A stretch of 64,000 nt of DNA from Undaria pinnatifida (GCA_012845835.1 JABAKD010000029.1:2176970-2240969), one strand, 5' to 3'; shown: positions 45,685 to 58,200, counted from the stretch's first letter. Numbers and translations are program-made. Notes: a model not told the origin generated them from the letters alone.

Positions 45685-48320
45685 CTAGGATGCCCCCCCC
45701 CAACCCGCTCCGGCACTGGCCCGATGCCGCCCGTGCGTCGAATCGAAGTATCCCCTGTGCCCCCCGAGTACCAGGAACGCCTGAAACTCCTCTACAGTGC
45801 TGATTTCTTTCGCCAGGAGGCGTGCTTGATCGGCCGCTTTCCTTTCGTGGGCTTGCCGCGCTTGTCGCTCCTTCGCCCCGCTGGCCCACATATCGACCGG
45901 CGTGTCGATGCTCACGGTCTGAGGACGGTTACAAAACGGTTACACGAAAAAAAGCGGGAGAGGGTTTCTATACATTATGATTGTGGTTGTTGTTGCGCCG
46001 CTGGTCCACATCTCAGCCTGCTCATGGCTTTTGAGGACGACAATAATACGCTTACACAATGCCAAAAATAAAGCGGCAAAAAGGGCTTCGATTTAGCAGT
46101 TGTTGCCACCGCCATCACCACCATCACCAACAGAAGCAGCACAACCACTATCAACAAACCATCATGACCTGTAACACCTACACCACCACCAACACCGCCA
46201 CCAACAACACCACTACCACCAACATCATTATAACCCACAATAATAAAACTTTACTGCCTTTACGAAAAAAACAACGAAACGCTATCCTGAACCCACTGCA
46301 GCCTCCGCGCCTTCCCCTCACCGTGACGGTAGCCTTCCCTTCCAGGAGGGACGGCTCCAAGCCGAACACCCACTGAAAAACGGCGTCCATCCTCTCCGCG
46401 TGAAAGTCAGACACAAACACGGTCACATTCAGCGGCCCCCGGCGCGCCCTCGCCTTCTTAGCCTTAAAGTCGAACATCCACTTCCTCATCTCCCCGCCAC
46501 CGTACGCCTCCCCCGCTCGCGCCGCAGGCAACTTCTCCTCCCCCTCCTCCCTCCCCTGCCTCCCTCCGCTCCCCGCCTCCCCCCTCCCTTTCTCGGCCTC
46601 CTCCCTCCCCACAGCGACCTGCTTAACCTCCTCCCCGACCTGTGGGGGCGGCGATGACAGACCTCCTACTGCCAACCCTCGCTCTTCGTCATCCCTCTTA
46701 GCGTCAGCGTCACCTCTTCCCCCACTACCGCCTCCGCCACCGTTAAAACCTGCAACTCCCGAGTAGGGGAGTTCCTCTGGCGACCAAACCGGAGGCGTTT
46801 CGTTTACACGGGGGGTGGTAGCGGAGGTGGTCGGGGAGGCGTTTGGAGGGGGGGGGGGGGGAGGGGAGCAGTGCGGCTGGCCGGCCCTATCACCGTGACG
46901 GAACGCGATGTCAAGAAGGGACTCTATCGCCATTCGAGCAAACCATGCGTTCCCCACCGTGTCCCAGCTGGCGAAATCCGCAATGATGCTTCCCGACGGC
47001 ACGCCTCCGCTAAGATGGCAGGGATCGAAGTGGGGATGGGGGGGCGGGGGGCGATTTGATTTTCCATATCAGGTATTCTGCGATGAGGCGGTATCTGATG
47101 AACCACGTTGGTAACGGGCATGCTTTGTTCAAGTTTCGAATAGCTATCACGCGGGGTGGTTTCTCATGGGGAGCGGGGGTGATATCGATGGGGGGTAAGG
47201 TACATACCGCGTGAGCTCCTCCGCTATTCTCGTGGACTCGAAAACCACGCGGCCGTCGTCCCCGCGAGCGCTGGCGGCGTTCATGCTACCTGCGAGGACG
47301 CGTGTTACGCCCAGAGGGGAAAAAAAAACATAAACCAAACGCGGGGGCAGCCGTAGAGAAGGGGGGTGGGGGTGTACACATTAACTGCTTGCCTTAGTCA
47401 TTTGGCCATTGACCACGCGTTCCTTCCGAGACGGAAAACCGTTCCGACTCGTAATAGAGACACCTCCAACGACTGGGGGCCCATAACATTTTTTTTATGT
47501 ATGATCTTTTCATCTTTGCTTATCTTATCTCCTTCCTGCTTGGTCGTCTGTGGCCACCATCTATCTCCTAGGATAGCGATCATGTTCTCGCTACTATCTA
47601 GTGCACCAAACCTATCCATGTCGTGGGGGGGGGGGGGTACTCAGTTTGTGCATGGCCGTAGTCGTATGACCATAGACCCTCGCATCCCCACTATGCCGGG
47701 ACGGAGCACGTCGGGTTTTCACCAACCAGGCACACATCGCTTGCACCAAGCGCGAAGCGCCGTGAGGTGTTCGGCGAGCCGCATGAAGGGTGAACTGCAT
47801 CCTTCCAATAACCGCTCATAACACGGACTTCGGCATTTTGTGCCTATTTTCTTGCTTATGGATGACAGCGCCAATGGGTTACTTTGTTTTTTGGTGAGAC
47901 CGCTCCAGAGGGGGGAGGGGGGGGGGGGGGGGAGTAATCGTACTATGCGCGGTCGTAGTCCGTAGCACGATATGGACGATGAGAGCTCGCATCTTTATAA
48001 TGCCGGGGCGGAGCACGTCGGGTTTTCCCCGGGGGGGCGGGGTCGGGGGGATGTCGCGTCATCGTGTGCGCTGCCGTCGGCCATTGAAGAGAGCACTGAG
48101 GAATGGGGGCAACGAACATCAAAAATACATGGCGACCGTTTCCCGCACGGCGTTGTGTGGCAGGTCTTTCCGTCGATTTCGTCTTTTGAGACAGTACTGA
48201 TAGCAGCACCACCGGCAACGACAACAAATCCGACAACAACAGCAACCAATAGCAACAGCAGCGACAACAGCAACAGCAGCAACAACAACAACAACAACAA
48301 CAACAACAACGACAACAACG

Positions 48321-48356
<36 letters not shown>

Positions 48357-48484
48357 GCGTTAACCGTGCCGCTTACCTGCCCCCAAAGCAAGAAAAGCTG
48401 TGGTGTCGGCGTACTTGACGTCGTACCTCTGGAGCGCCTTAGCTACCCGCTGAGCCGTCCATGGCGGGTATCCCGCGTCCTCGA
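45685..48484 (-). CDS. YdcF-like DUF218 protein, 5' part uncertain
   Basis: The DUF218 (YdcF/SanA/ElyC) fold is Rossmann-like; members often sit at membranes and their reactions are mostly unknown. Exons: 48484-48377, 47289-47208, 47009-46894, one ending at 46322 (5' border unresolved, near 46490), and 45918-45685. They read YPPWTAQRVAKALQRY, AFLALGAGSMNAAS, GRVVFESTRIAEELTRGGV, GSIIADFASWDTVGNAWFAR, then LNVTVFVSDFHAERMDAVFQ and WVFGLEPSLLEGKATVT, ending with a charged helix and TVEEFQAFLVLGGHRGYF. The order matches DUF218: a glycine-rich first loop, E(S/A).....L...GV, then an (S/W)-D-T-x-G-N-A motif, then V.SDFH..R...F.wv. A further upstream piece at about 49406-49285 (RLLRQLIYESTGRGFGVVKR) may belong but is weaker. 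The junction before the SDFH exon is not resolved. Confidence 0.7.
47638..48030 (-). repeat. Inverted copies of the 7546-7820 dispersed repeat
   Basis: 47638-47905 is the reverse complement of 7550-7815. 47940-48030 repeats its GCCGGGRCGGAGCACGTCGG, GTTTTC part. Poly-G runs (47625-47637 and 47917-47932) border the first copy. Both lie in the DUF218 gene intron. Confidence 0.6.
48243..48357 (+). repeat. CAA/AAC microsatellite
   Basis: Interrupted CAACAG followed by a long AAC run, giving Asn, Leu or Val homopolymer frames. It is in an intron beside the splice donor at 48377. Confidence 0.85.
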
Positions 48485-48644
48485 CTGACCCAGGCCCACC
48501 CCCTGACAGAGGAGGCATTCGCATAGCAGCACACATATAGCACGCATGAACGGATGCAATGCTCTTGGACTGCTGGAAAACAATTCTAGTCCAATATTAA
48601 CGAATTCAGAACCCATTACGCGCTGGAAAGGAAATCCTGCTATC

Positions 48645-48770
48645 ACTGCTACCACTGGCTGTTGTACCGCTACTACTGCAACCACTGGCTGTTGTACCAC
48701 TACTACTGCTACCACTGGCTGTTGTACCACTACTACTGCTACCACTGGCTGATGTACCACTACTACTATG
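48645..48770 (+). repeat. 30-bp tandem repeat, four copies
   Basis: ACCACTGGCTGTTGTACCAC, TACTACTGCT is repeated four times with few changes. Frames give NHWLLYHYYC-type repeats. Confidence 0.85.
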
Positions 48771-49100
48771 ATACTGCTACTGCTACTGTTGCTGCTGCTG
48801 CTGCTACGGCTACGGCTACGGCTACTGCTACGGCTACGGCTACTGCTACTGCTACTGCTACGGCTGCTGCTACTGCTATTGCTACTGCTACTGCTACTGC
48901 TACTACTACTACTACTACTGCTACTGCTACTGCTACTGTACTGCTACTGCTACTGCTACTGTTACTACTACTACTGCTACTGCTACTGCTACTGCTACTG
49001 CTACTGCTACTGCTGGTACTGGTACTGATGTTACTGCTACTGCTACCGCTACGGATACGGCTACCGCTACGGATATGGCTACGACTACGTCTACGGCTAC
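48771..49100 (+). repeat. CTACTG / CTACGG hexamer array
   Basis: 330 bp of CTACTG, CTACGG and GCTGCTG words directly follow the 30-bp repeat. All six frames are low-complexity. Confidence 0.85.
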
Positions 49101-49569
49101 CGCCAATTCTACTACTACCACTACTTCTTACTACTACGGTACTGTCACATATCACTGATAAAATATCGATGCCATAAATACCAACGCTATTGCTACGATT
49201 AATAAGTAAGAGTACGTCCCCCCTCCCCCTCCCGCCGCTCCCTCCCCCCCATCTGTCACTTCCGCCCCCGGCGCACCTGGGACAACGTAAACCCGCTTCA
49301 CTACCCCGAAGCCCCGGCCCGTGGATTCGTAGATGAGCTGTCGCAGTAGCCTATGATGTTGCATCCTTAACTTGGGCATCTGCTGCTGCCCATCGCGCTC
49401 CTCTGCCAATATTGAGTGTGCATGTATTAGGGGGGGGTACGGGGGGTAGTTAAGAGGGTAGGGGTGGTGGTAGGCGTAGGGGTCGTGATAGGAGCGGGGG
49501 TTGGGGTAGGGTTGGGGGTAGGGGTGGTGGGATGCCAGCGCGGTTGGGAGGTAAGGTTTACGATGCAAT

Positions 49570-50610
49570 TAGGAAGGCGTTTCGCATCAGAGGGGTGATA
49601 CAATAGGTTGTCCGATGCGTGCGGCGTGCGGCGGGCAGTCAGCGCAAGCTGCGGGTCCCCGAGGGTGCTCTAAAAAACAGCAGCAGTCTATTTTGGCCCA
49701 AGAACTTGGTCAGGCAATGGAGAGCGGCACCATAAGCCCCAAGGGCACCAATGACGTAATTCGAAAAGACAACGAGCCGGCGTGGTGAGGCATCACGATG
49801 AACGAATCTCGTTTGACCCCCTTGTCCACACGGTCGCCCGCAGACTCCGGGCATCTTCGTGCACAAAACTATGCGAAATAGATACATCCTTGGGAATTCC
49901 CGTCGACCACTGCTCGAGCCACTTGCCCGAGGACGAGAGGGAGGTACCAGGGCGCTTATACTGGGTATCACCTTTTACACTATTAATAGTGTCCACACAT
50001 GGGACAGATCAGGCTACCATTTCATGAACTAGATCCTTACAGGCAGGTAGAGCCCTGACTTACGATTTTCATGACCTGTACGATCTAGCAGATCATGTAT
50101 ACGGCGTGGATCTGTATGGCACAGCTCTTGCGCACGAACGAGGTTGCCGAGTGGGATCTGCAAGACACCGCTCTTCGACAAAAAATCTCGTAGCAGCAAT
50201 ATAGGATCTGGATGATCTACTGTAGATCGTCATCTGTCGGATGTTTCCCACGGGAAGCATTCTGCCTAGTGAACTCTGTCCAGAAATTCAAGTACCGTTT
50301 GTGCATTTATATTACTATCGAAACGGTCCTTATATTTCCCGACAGAGTGATATTAATACCAGGTAGGTATGTTTGATAGACAAGTAGGAGCAGCAGCAGT
50401 GCAGCAGTTTTTCGCTGAGGGCCAGTCCAAGCGAGGAAAAACTATAGCATTTTTTTCAACATAACACCAAAAGCAGAACTAAACAACAGCCGAGCCTCAT
50501 TGGTCAGATAGTAGAAACTAGCAGTAGAGATCCTAATAACCTCGTTTAGCTTTTTTGTTTTTTTTCAAATAGCAAAACCATTTAATTTTATCGAAATGGG
50601 GTGAAATTAT
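49570..50610. other. Gene-free spacer
   Basis: I see no gene. A TACCAGGTAGG word and CAGCAGCAG occur near 50360-50410. Confidence 0.35.
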
Positions 50611-52267
50611 CAGGGCTTTTCATGGGTCATGACCCGACCCGCGGGTCGGGTCAAGGGAGTTTCAAAATCTCGCGGGTCGGGTCGGGTCGGGTCGGGTCAA
50701 GAGGTTTTTTTAATCTCGCTGGTCGGGTCGGGTCGGGTCAAGAGGCTTCAAAATCTCGCGGGTCGGGTCGGGTCGGGCCAAGAGGTTTCAACATCTCGCG
50801 GGTCGGGTCGGGTCGGGTCAAGAGGTTTTCAAAATCTCGCGGGTCGGGTCGGGTCATGACCCGCGAGATACGGGTCACTTCGCGGGTCAAGCCATAATGA
50901 CCCGCGAGTTGTTTTGGGCTGACCCGCGGGTCAAACCCGCGGATCTGGCCCGCGGATCCGCCTTTTTCAAACTTACAGCTGAGAGCCATTGATGCCGTGC
51001 AGGCGCCCCGCGGGTCGGGCCCGCGGGTCCGCAAATAAAATACAAATATTTCCGACTCCTGCCTCCCTCGTGCCGATGCTCCGATCATATGTCATCACAG
51101 GGTGCAGAAAAATCACCAGGCAGTACCCCTAGCTACTCGTACCAAGGCATACAGCAGTGTGACGCGAATCCCGTACCTGCTGAAGCCGTACCAACAACAG
51201 CAATATCACGGTCATACCAGTACGAAATGTGACCAAACGTAAAAAGGCAAGGAAGGGCAGTCGTCGTCGAAGCAGCAGCAGCAGACCTCGGATTCTCGCG
51301 GATTGCAGCCCCTGCTGACAGACACACCGTCCCAGTTGTGGGCTTGCTGCCGGAGGTGGCTCAGCTAGGCTGCTTGCCGGGGCTGGAGACTGCACAGATA
51401 GTAGATACAGCAGCAGCAGTAGTAGTAGTAGTAGCTAGCTCGAGAATTATCATACCAGTACGAGATGTGACCAAACGTAAGAAAGCAAGAAGAGCAGTCG
51501 TCGTCGAAGCAGCAGCAGCAGCACAGCAGCAGCCGCACCCTGGCAGCAGCAAGCACCAGCAGCAGACAACGCATCCTCGCGGATCGCAGCCCCTGCTGAC
51601 AGATCCACCGCCCCAGTTGTGGGCTTTTCCTGCCGGAGGCGGCTCAGCTAGGCTGCTTGCCGGGGCCGGAGATTGCACTTATACATTATAACCTGCTTAT
51701 AACTAGCTCGCTCGTCGGGTCGCTCGTCGGGGTCGACCCGGTGGTCTAGCGGTACGGGCATGCTCATGCATGTGGGTTGCGGTTTCTTTCCTATTTTTCG
51801 CGCGCACACCACATGACATAATCATCAGCTGCAAACAATGCCGGTAAAAAACCCAGAGAACACGACATTACTGGGAAAAGTACGAGGGACCAAGGACCAA
51901 CCAACAGACCGAGGTATACATGCTTTGACCCGTGACCCGCATGAAACCCGCATCTCGCGAATTACCCGAATTGTGGCGGGTCGGGTCGGGTCGGGTCAGG
52001 AGGATTTCAAAACCTCGCGGGTCGGGTCGGGTCGGGTCGGGTCAGGAGGTTTCAAAATCTCGCGGGTCGGGTCGGGTCAGGTCAGGAGGTTTTCAAAATC
52101 TCGCGGCTCGGGTCGGGTCCGGCCGGGTCAAGACGTCTCGAAATTCTTGCGGGTCGGGTCGGGTCGGGTCAAGACGTCTCGAAATTCTCACGGGTCGGGT
52201 CGGGTCAGCTGACCCGACCCGACCCGACCCGACCCGCGAGATTTGACCCGACCCGTGAAAAGCCCTG
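50611..52267. mobile_element. Large GGGTC-repeat element with terminal inverted repeats (hAT-like)
   Basis: The left end CAGGGCTTTTCATGGGTC is mirrored at the right by GACCCGTGAAAAGCCCTG (52250-52267). Subterminal arrays at 50635-50860 and 51960-52250 repeat a unit of CGGGTCGGGTCGGGTC plus AAGAGGTTTCAAAATCTCGC. Flanks GAAATTAT and CAGATTAT share six of eight bases, compatible with a worn 8-bp target duplication. Short CAGGG ends, 8-bp duplications and subterminal repeats are hAT features. There is no transposase ORF; the frames over the arrays are Gly/Ser/Arg artefacts. Confidence 0.6.
51210..51690 (+). repeat. Tandem duplication of about 240 bp with CAG expansion
   Basis: 51210-51402 and 51449-51682 share CATACCAGTACGARATGTGA, GCAGTCGTCGTCGAAGCAGC, GCAGCCCCTGCTGACAGA and GGCTCAGCTAGGCTGCTTGC. 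The second copy carries an extra CAG-rich stretch. It is inside the 50611-52267 element. Confidence 0.75.
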
Positions 52268-54034
52268 CAGATTATCGAAGTATGCGATAAAAAACTCGAA
52301 TAGGAACGTAGCATGACCGGTTCAGAAGCGCACGGTGGGTGGTGTAGTGCGTGAGGCTGCCACGGCGCTTGTCCGCCGTCGAAGCCAGCATATATGGGTA
52401 GGGTACGACCAAGGGGTGGCTATGCAAGAAACCACAGGTCAGGACGTGGCTGTAGCGATATATGTTGCGATGAGGCTTTCCATCAGTAATCCAACAGCTG
52501 CCGACGAACAACCATGACCACAACACAACTTCTATTAGAGCACTCCCGGGGGAGCGGGTTGGACCACGAGCACCGCCTACCCCCGGGGGTGTCTCGGGCG
52601 TGCGAGTTGGGTGTACCTGGTATTCAGCTGCGTCGGTGGGTGCATTTGCCGCGAGTCGGTGTGCTGTGGCGCGGTTGAATTATTCTATCAAGTTGCAGCG
52701 CGAGCTTTACGAGCGCGGGACATCAAAATCATTTTCAGCTTTTTCTTTTCCCAGATGGATAGTTTGGATGTCGTTTGGAATGACCGCGGTGCCTTTTTTA
52801 CCCCAGTTATCAAAAAGCGAAAGACTCTCGCATGGTAGGAGTACGAACCTCTTTTTCTTTTTCTTTTTCTTTTTTGAAGATATGAGTTTCAACCACATCA
52901 TCATCGGTCGTACTCACATCTGACATTTTTCAATTTTTTCTAAAAAGAATACTCCGGAGTAAAATATATTTTTTTTCCTCGTTTGGACTGGCACTGATCG
53001 AGGAAAGACAGCGAAGCAGCAGCAGCAGCAGCAGTGGTAGCGACGGCGGTACGACGACCTATTTTTTTAGGGAGCTGTACGGCAGGCGTACCCAAGACAC
53101 CGAGCACCCTTATCAATGAGCGGATGAGCGAGCCGTTACGCCCACAGCTCCCTAGACAGCTTTCTATCACACCATACGCTTCGTGCGGATGGTCCTCGTC
53201 TAACCTACATCAGCTGATCGCAGATGACATATGTCTCGTGCCGCGCGCAAGTAAGCATTTGTTCCGGACCAAGCGCGGCAGCAGCAGTAGCCTTACGAGA
53301 CAGGCTCGGCTGCAACCAGAGCTGCTGGCATCATTCAGAACAACACAAAGAACAAGACGTATCATATTACCACTTTCCCTATCTCTGCATACCTCTAGCG
53401 CGCGGGTTGCGGCTTCACCAAAACTGAGAAATGATAACTGCACACATACGCGCGGAGCACGTCAGAGCTTGCCTTCTGGGTGCTTTTCCCCCTTCTTGCG
53501 TCGCGAGGTAACCACTCCAGCCCGATAGCCTATTAGCGCCGCACAGACGGCCGAGAGGATCAGCAAGGCCGTCGATTGCTGCTGGGAAGGAGACATACTC
53601 TTCGCGATCCAAGGGCCCACACGTGCAACTTCACCCACTCTGCAGGTACTCTAGTGCAGACGGTACGTCTTTTCTGTACAGTGGCCAAGCGAGCAAAGGG
53701 CGAACCTTACAAGGTGTCATATCAGCGAACGAAGGAGGGGACGTTCATTTCAAAACCCTGTGTTTGGGGTTTCCACTGCATGTTTCTCCCGCGTCGCCTT
53801 CTCGTCGGACTGCTGTAACAAAAGGATTGGAACCACGTGTTTGGGGAGAAGGCGGCGAAGAGATTTGTCTGCCAACGACTCCCATTGCCGCCGGAACATA
53901 GCGCTACACCGCCTGTTGAAGGCAGATCAACGAACAGCAGCGGTTGGGGTCGAGGGAATAAACGAGCCGACGAGCGTGAGCGTCTAGAAAAGCGGGCGGT
54001 TCTGGACCTCTGTCTCCAGCTGCATCGCGAGAAA
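52268..54034. other. Gene-free spacer 5' of SEC62-like exon
   Basis: A TTTTTC run (52850-52875) and short CAG runs (53017-53035, 53280) are visible. No gene is supported. The SEC62 promoter would lie near the right end. Confidence 0.35.
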
Positions 54035-54185
54035 ATGGCTGCTAATGGGACGTCAGAAGGGAGCACGGTGTCGAAGTATGAGACGGCTGAGGGCCTCAAA
54101 GAGGTTGCCGCGTTTCTGAGGGGGAGGAACGGGATGCCTCTGCGGCCGGCGATCGAGGTAGACAAGCGCGTGGAGTACTTCAAGG
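54035..54185 (+). CDS. Probable first exon of SEC62 (ER translocation protein)
   Basis: SEC62 is a membrane partner of the Sec61 translocon for post-translational import. The exon reads MAANGTSEGSTVSKYETAEG, then LKEVAAFLRGRNGMPLRPAI and EVDKRVEYFKG, followed by the donor GTGAGA. This fits the SEC62 N-terminal domain pattern (va.yLR....p.r.g....kRveyFkG..lv.fL). The ATG sits in a good context (GAAAATGGCT), but the frame is open upstream to 53837, so an earlier start is possible. I found no downstream exon with the two membrane segments up to 64000, so the rest is beyond a long intron, outside the window, or absent. A fragmentary duplicate cannot be excluded. Confidence 0.45.
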
Positions 54186-55805
54186 GTGAGACAGGAGGCC
54201 GACTACAGCAGCAGTATGAAAGTCATCACAAGGCCCCACTTTCTGAGTAAATGCTTGCGGTATGTGTACGAGCGAGAGGTGTCCATTGCCTCCCAGTAAT
54301 ACTGCTGCTTGTACTGCTTAGGCAGTCTCGGCAGGCAGCAAGCCAATACTTTGCAAAAAAAGCGGATGAAATGTTGCAGCCTAGCTAGGCTATTCTCTAA
54401 GCGACAACTTTTCGATCGATCGGCGACCCTCTCTCTCCCTTCCCTGCGATGCTCGACTCCCTCGATCGCCTCTATTTCGTAGATATTCCTCCTACAACTT
54501 TCCCAGGCAGGGCCTGTTCTGTGCAGAGGCGCCCGCTCTCGATACATGCAGTGGGAAGAAATTGAGCCTCGTTTTCTTATATAGGAAAAATAAGAAATAT
54601 TAACTAAGAAACGGTGCTCAGGGTCGGGTGTCATACCTAGTCCCATGTAATAGCCTATAGTAGCCGGTGCTCAATGGTAGCGGCGACGTGAGAACTCGAG
54701 CCTCGACACCAAATTGACGTTTATTGCGTCGCAGCGGGCGCCTTTTGTTTCCTTCTCGTTGACTTGCACATGTTCGTCGCCATGGCAGTAGTCTGACACG
54801 CCAATCAAATCATGCCGCCATACCGCCCTGTGGTTGATTTGTTGATAGCCCATGCTATATATGTACCATGCGTATGGCCACCTGGCATCCATCCCCTAGA
54901 AGCAAAGCAGCAGCATCTGCAGCAGCAGATGCGCCATGCATCTGGCACCTGCCACCCATCCCGTATTTTCACAGTGCCTAAGGGTCCCACCACAAGGCGG
55001 TCTGAGTAAGGCGGTATCCCGATATAAGGCGGGTAAAATCGCTTGGCGCGTCTGGGGATTGCACTCGTAACCTGAAATGAATAAGGCGGCTACCCCCAAT
55101 AAGGCGGTCATATATCTTTGCCACACCACCGCCGTACTGGAGGACCCGCATATAGTGCTGTTGTAGAAGCAAACGAGGAGCAGCAGCAGCGGCGGCGGCG
55201 GCGGCGGCGGGGGCGGCGTCCCTCGCTCGCCCTTTGCACTCCACATCACTGCTATTGAACGCGCACTCGTTACATGCCGAGTCAACGCATGTACACTACG
55301 GGCTACCCGAGCTCCCGTAAGATTGATGTGTGAGGCCCACAAGAAAGTCAACCTGGGGTTTCCGAGGAAATAAGAAATTCGGGGGGGCGTATTGAAGTCC
55401 GCGTAGAACACACCATTTCTTCCGCAAAAACCTTAGCCCGCGCCGGTGTGGGATGGGTTGGGTTTGTGTAGAGACTTTCCTGCTTCCCACCAACGCACAT
55501 ACAGCAGCAGTGCGAGTTTGTAATTATCACCGCCCTGAAAGATGGGGACACCTTTCGAGATCGCCGAAGACGGTCTACGCCCGTGCGCAGTTCGTTCTCC
55601 GAAAATAAATACCAGGTTGCTAGGACCGACTGCTTTTTCGTTCGGCCAATGACAACAAACCAACGAGCAACATCACCAGCAGTGTTCAGCGAGTAACTGC
55701 TGCTGTGTGCGGCAGAAGAAAAATAATTTGATAAAAAGTGGGTATTATACCTGGTACGTACGTGTCGGACTATAGGAGAAGCATGCAGCATTATATACAC
55801 CCGGG
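54186..55805. other. No supported gene (SEC62 intron or intergenic)
   Basis: A short GGC run is at 55185-55215, and CAGCAG runs are at 54905-54930 and 55180. A direct repeat of AAGGCGG (55010-55110) is present. Confidence 0.35.
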
Positions 55806-55809
55806 CAAC

Positions 55810-57105
55810 ATATTATAAAAAATGAAAATACACTCCAGCTGTGAGATCGAAGATTTTGTCGACACTCATCTTTGCAAGCTGTGTGTGATACTCCGTTCGC
55901 GCGTATTACGGGTTGTGTGTCCTCATGAAGGATATAAGTCGGCGACTCCCCTTACAACTACAGCTAGTGTAACTATCAGGGTCAACAGGGTGATGTTAGT
56001 CAGTCTGTGCGCGGAAACTATAAAACCCGTTTCTGAGGGGGACAGGTTTTGACAGCTGTGGAGGGAAATGTATCCGTTTATCTGGTGAATCCTGTAAGTC
56101 GAATAACCGGTGAGGGGGGGGCGGAGTTTTGAAGGACGTGGGGGCCTGGTTTTGATCAAAAGCGAGCGGGGTTGGAGGGGGGGGGGGAGGGGGGGGGGGG
56201 GGGGCGGACGGGCGGGCAATTTGTGCGTGGAAGCTATAAATCCTTTAAGGGGATAAATATGACGGTTTTGGGAAAAAAAAAAAGAAGAAAAAATGATGCA
56301 CCAGTTTATCATAGGAGGGGGGGGTTGGGGCGGGGGTGGGGCGGGTGGGGCAGCTCAATCTGTGCGTGGAAACTATACATTATTTTTGAGGAGATGAATG
56401 TGAAGGTTTTGGAAAGAATGCATCAGTTTTATCATGTACATCCTGGGGTAAGTCGTACAATCAGTGAGTAGAGAGAGGGCGGAGTGTCCGAGGGGGTGGG
56501 GGTGGGATGGGGTGGGGGGGTTGGGGAGGTGGGGGGTGGGGGCGGGGGAGGGGGGTGGGGGAAGGGGGGGTGGGGGGGGGAAGGGAAGGGTTTTAGGTGA
56601 GGGGTTTGTTATGCGTGTGGTGCTAGGTCTAGGCGATGGTGCGGGTGGTGGGGAAGAAGGGGGCGTTCGGGGCGGGGGGGGGGGGGGGGGGGGGGAGCAG
56701 CGGCATGGATGGCTCTAGAAAGATAATGAGGTGATATCCAGTGCGTGAAGTGTTTATTAATGTGGCGGATTTCGATATTAGGTGGGGCGTTTGAGCAAGG
56801 GAGAGCGCGAAGGGGGGGGGGGGGGGGAGAGGGGGAAGATTTTTTAGGAGGTTTAGGTCACAAATAATATTCAAATACACTCCGGCTGTGAGATCAAAGA
56901 TATGTAGGGGCTTGTTATACGCGTGGTGCTAGGTCTAGGCGATCGTGCGGGCAACATATATATTATAAAAAATGAAAATACGCTCCAGCTGTGAGATCGA
57001 AGATTTTGTCGAAACTCATCTTTGCAAGCTGTGTGTGATACTCCGATCGCGCGTATTACGGGTTGTGTGTCCTCATTAAGGATATAGGTCGGGGACTCCC
57101 CTATG
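55810..57105 (+). repeat. Third locus of the 2490-4940 repeat family
   Basis: It begins AAAATACACTCCAGCTGTGA at about 55828, follows the same block order as 3345-4100 with expanded poly-G tracts, and ends with a second partial copy of the first block at 56955-57100. An ATATTATAAAAAATGAAAAT leader precedes both blocks (55808 and 56949), which may mark the true left edge of the repeat. Confidence 0.7.
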
Positions 57106-58200
57106 AAATGTCACAACATGACTGGTAGCAGCGTGCAGCAGATAGTACGACATGTGGGTCGTACATAGCAACAAGGCAGGCACCAGGAAAACGTGACAGA
57201 ACAAGCCGTTCACAGGCCTGACATTCGTTTGACTCTGGTGGGCGAAACGCATCGTCGAACTCATCATCCATGCCATCCCTCTTGTCTGTTCAGAGCAAGG
57301 CTAGCGGAGGAGGTTAGCTTGGACGTGTAACGGGTCGAAAAGGGCGACGTCAAGTTACACAGAAACACTGAATGCGAGTGTGAGTACCAGTGGGAATGCT
57401 GAATCCTATCCGCGATACTCTCGACGAAGCTTGATCTCACAGCTCTGTCTGTTACTAGCTTTTTATAAATTTGTTAAGGCACGAAGTCTAGACTACCAGA
57501 CATCCTTATTAATCGGTGCACTCGTATAATAGCACACGTAACGGGGGGAAAGGAAAAGTGGACACCTGCTACCACGGCTTTTTTTGAAATATCGCCGAGC
57601 GGAAAAACTCCATAATTGAATTTTCCTTGCGAGCTCAGCTAGAGCGACGAACACAAACATGTTCATGCGGACAAAGCTAGCGCCGGTTGCTGTGCGAAAA
57701 CCAAGCGGTCGAATAACAAATCACACGTCAACCACCCACCTTCCTGAGTAAATTCTGGTACCTGGTGTGTGGTTGACGGCGCTTTCGCCCCTGCACGGAC
57801 AGCCGTAAGGAACTCCGCGCGTTAAAACGAGCATATTAAGCTTAATCAGACGACACCCGACAGCTGTCAAGGACAGCGGTCAAGGGAGTCCTCAGATGAA
57901 AACGATCATATTTTGTCTAAACAGACATCGACGGGTCAAAAATTGACCGCCAACCGATGGCCGTCGATCTATTGACGGACCTCCACGCTAAAATTTGTAT
58001 ATAAGTCTACAGATATCTTGACGAGTCTAAGCTGGACCGACGGGCGGCAAATATATCGGTTGGAGGCACTCTTTCCCTTGACGGACAACCGTCGATTATT
58101 TTCCCATACTAGAACCACAATACAGCAGTGGTATACCCACTTTTAATACCATCCGGTTCAAGATTTTTTGGCAGCTAAGACCAGGTCGATCGGCTTGTCC
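57106..58200. other. Gene-free spacer with a worn dispersed repeat
   Basis: 57380-57580 resembles 9905-10010 and 21040-21115 in part. 57880-58090 has TTGACGG/CCGTC words in both orientations. No gene. Confidence 0.3.

Noticed and set aside
48243-49160. CRISPR-like array
   Set aside because: The repeats are contiguous microsatellites and a 30-bp tandem repeat with no spacers, in a eukaryotic intron.
50601-52246. Several Gly/Ser/Arg frames over the GGGTC arrays
   Set aside because: Similar low-complexity peptides appear in all frames because the unit is repetitive; no domain.
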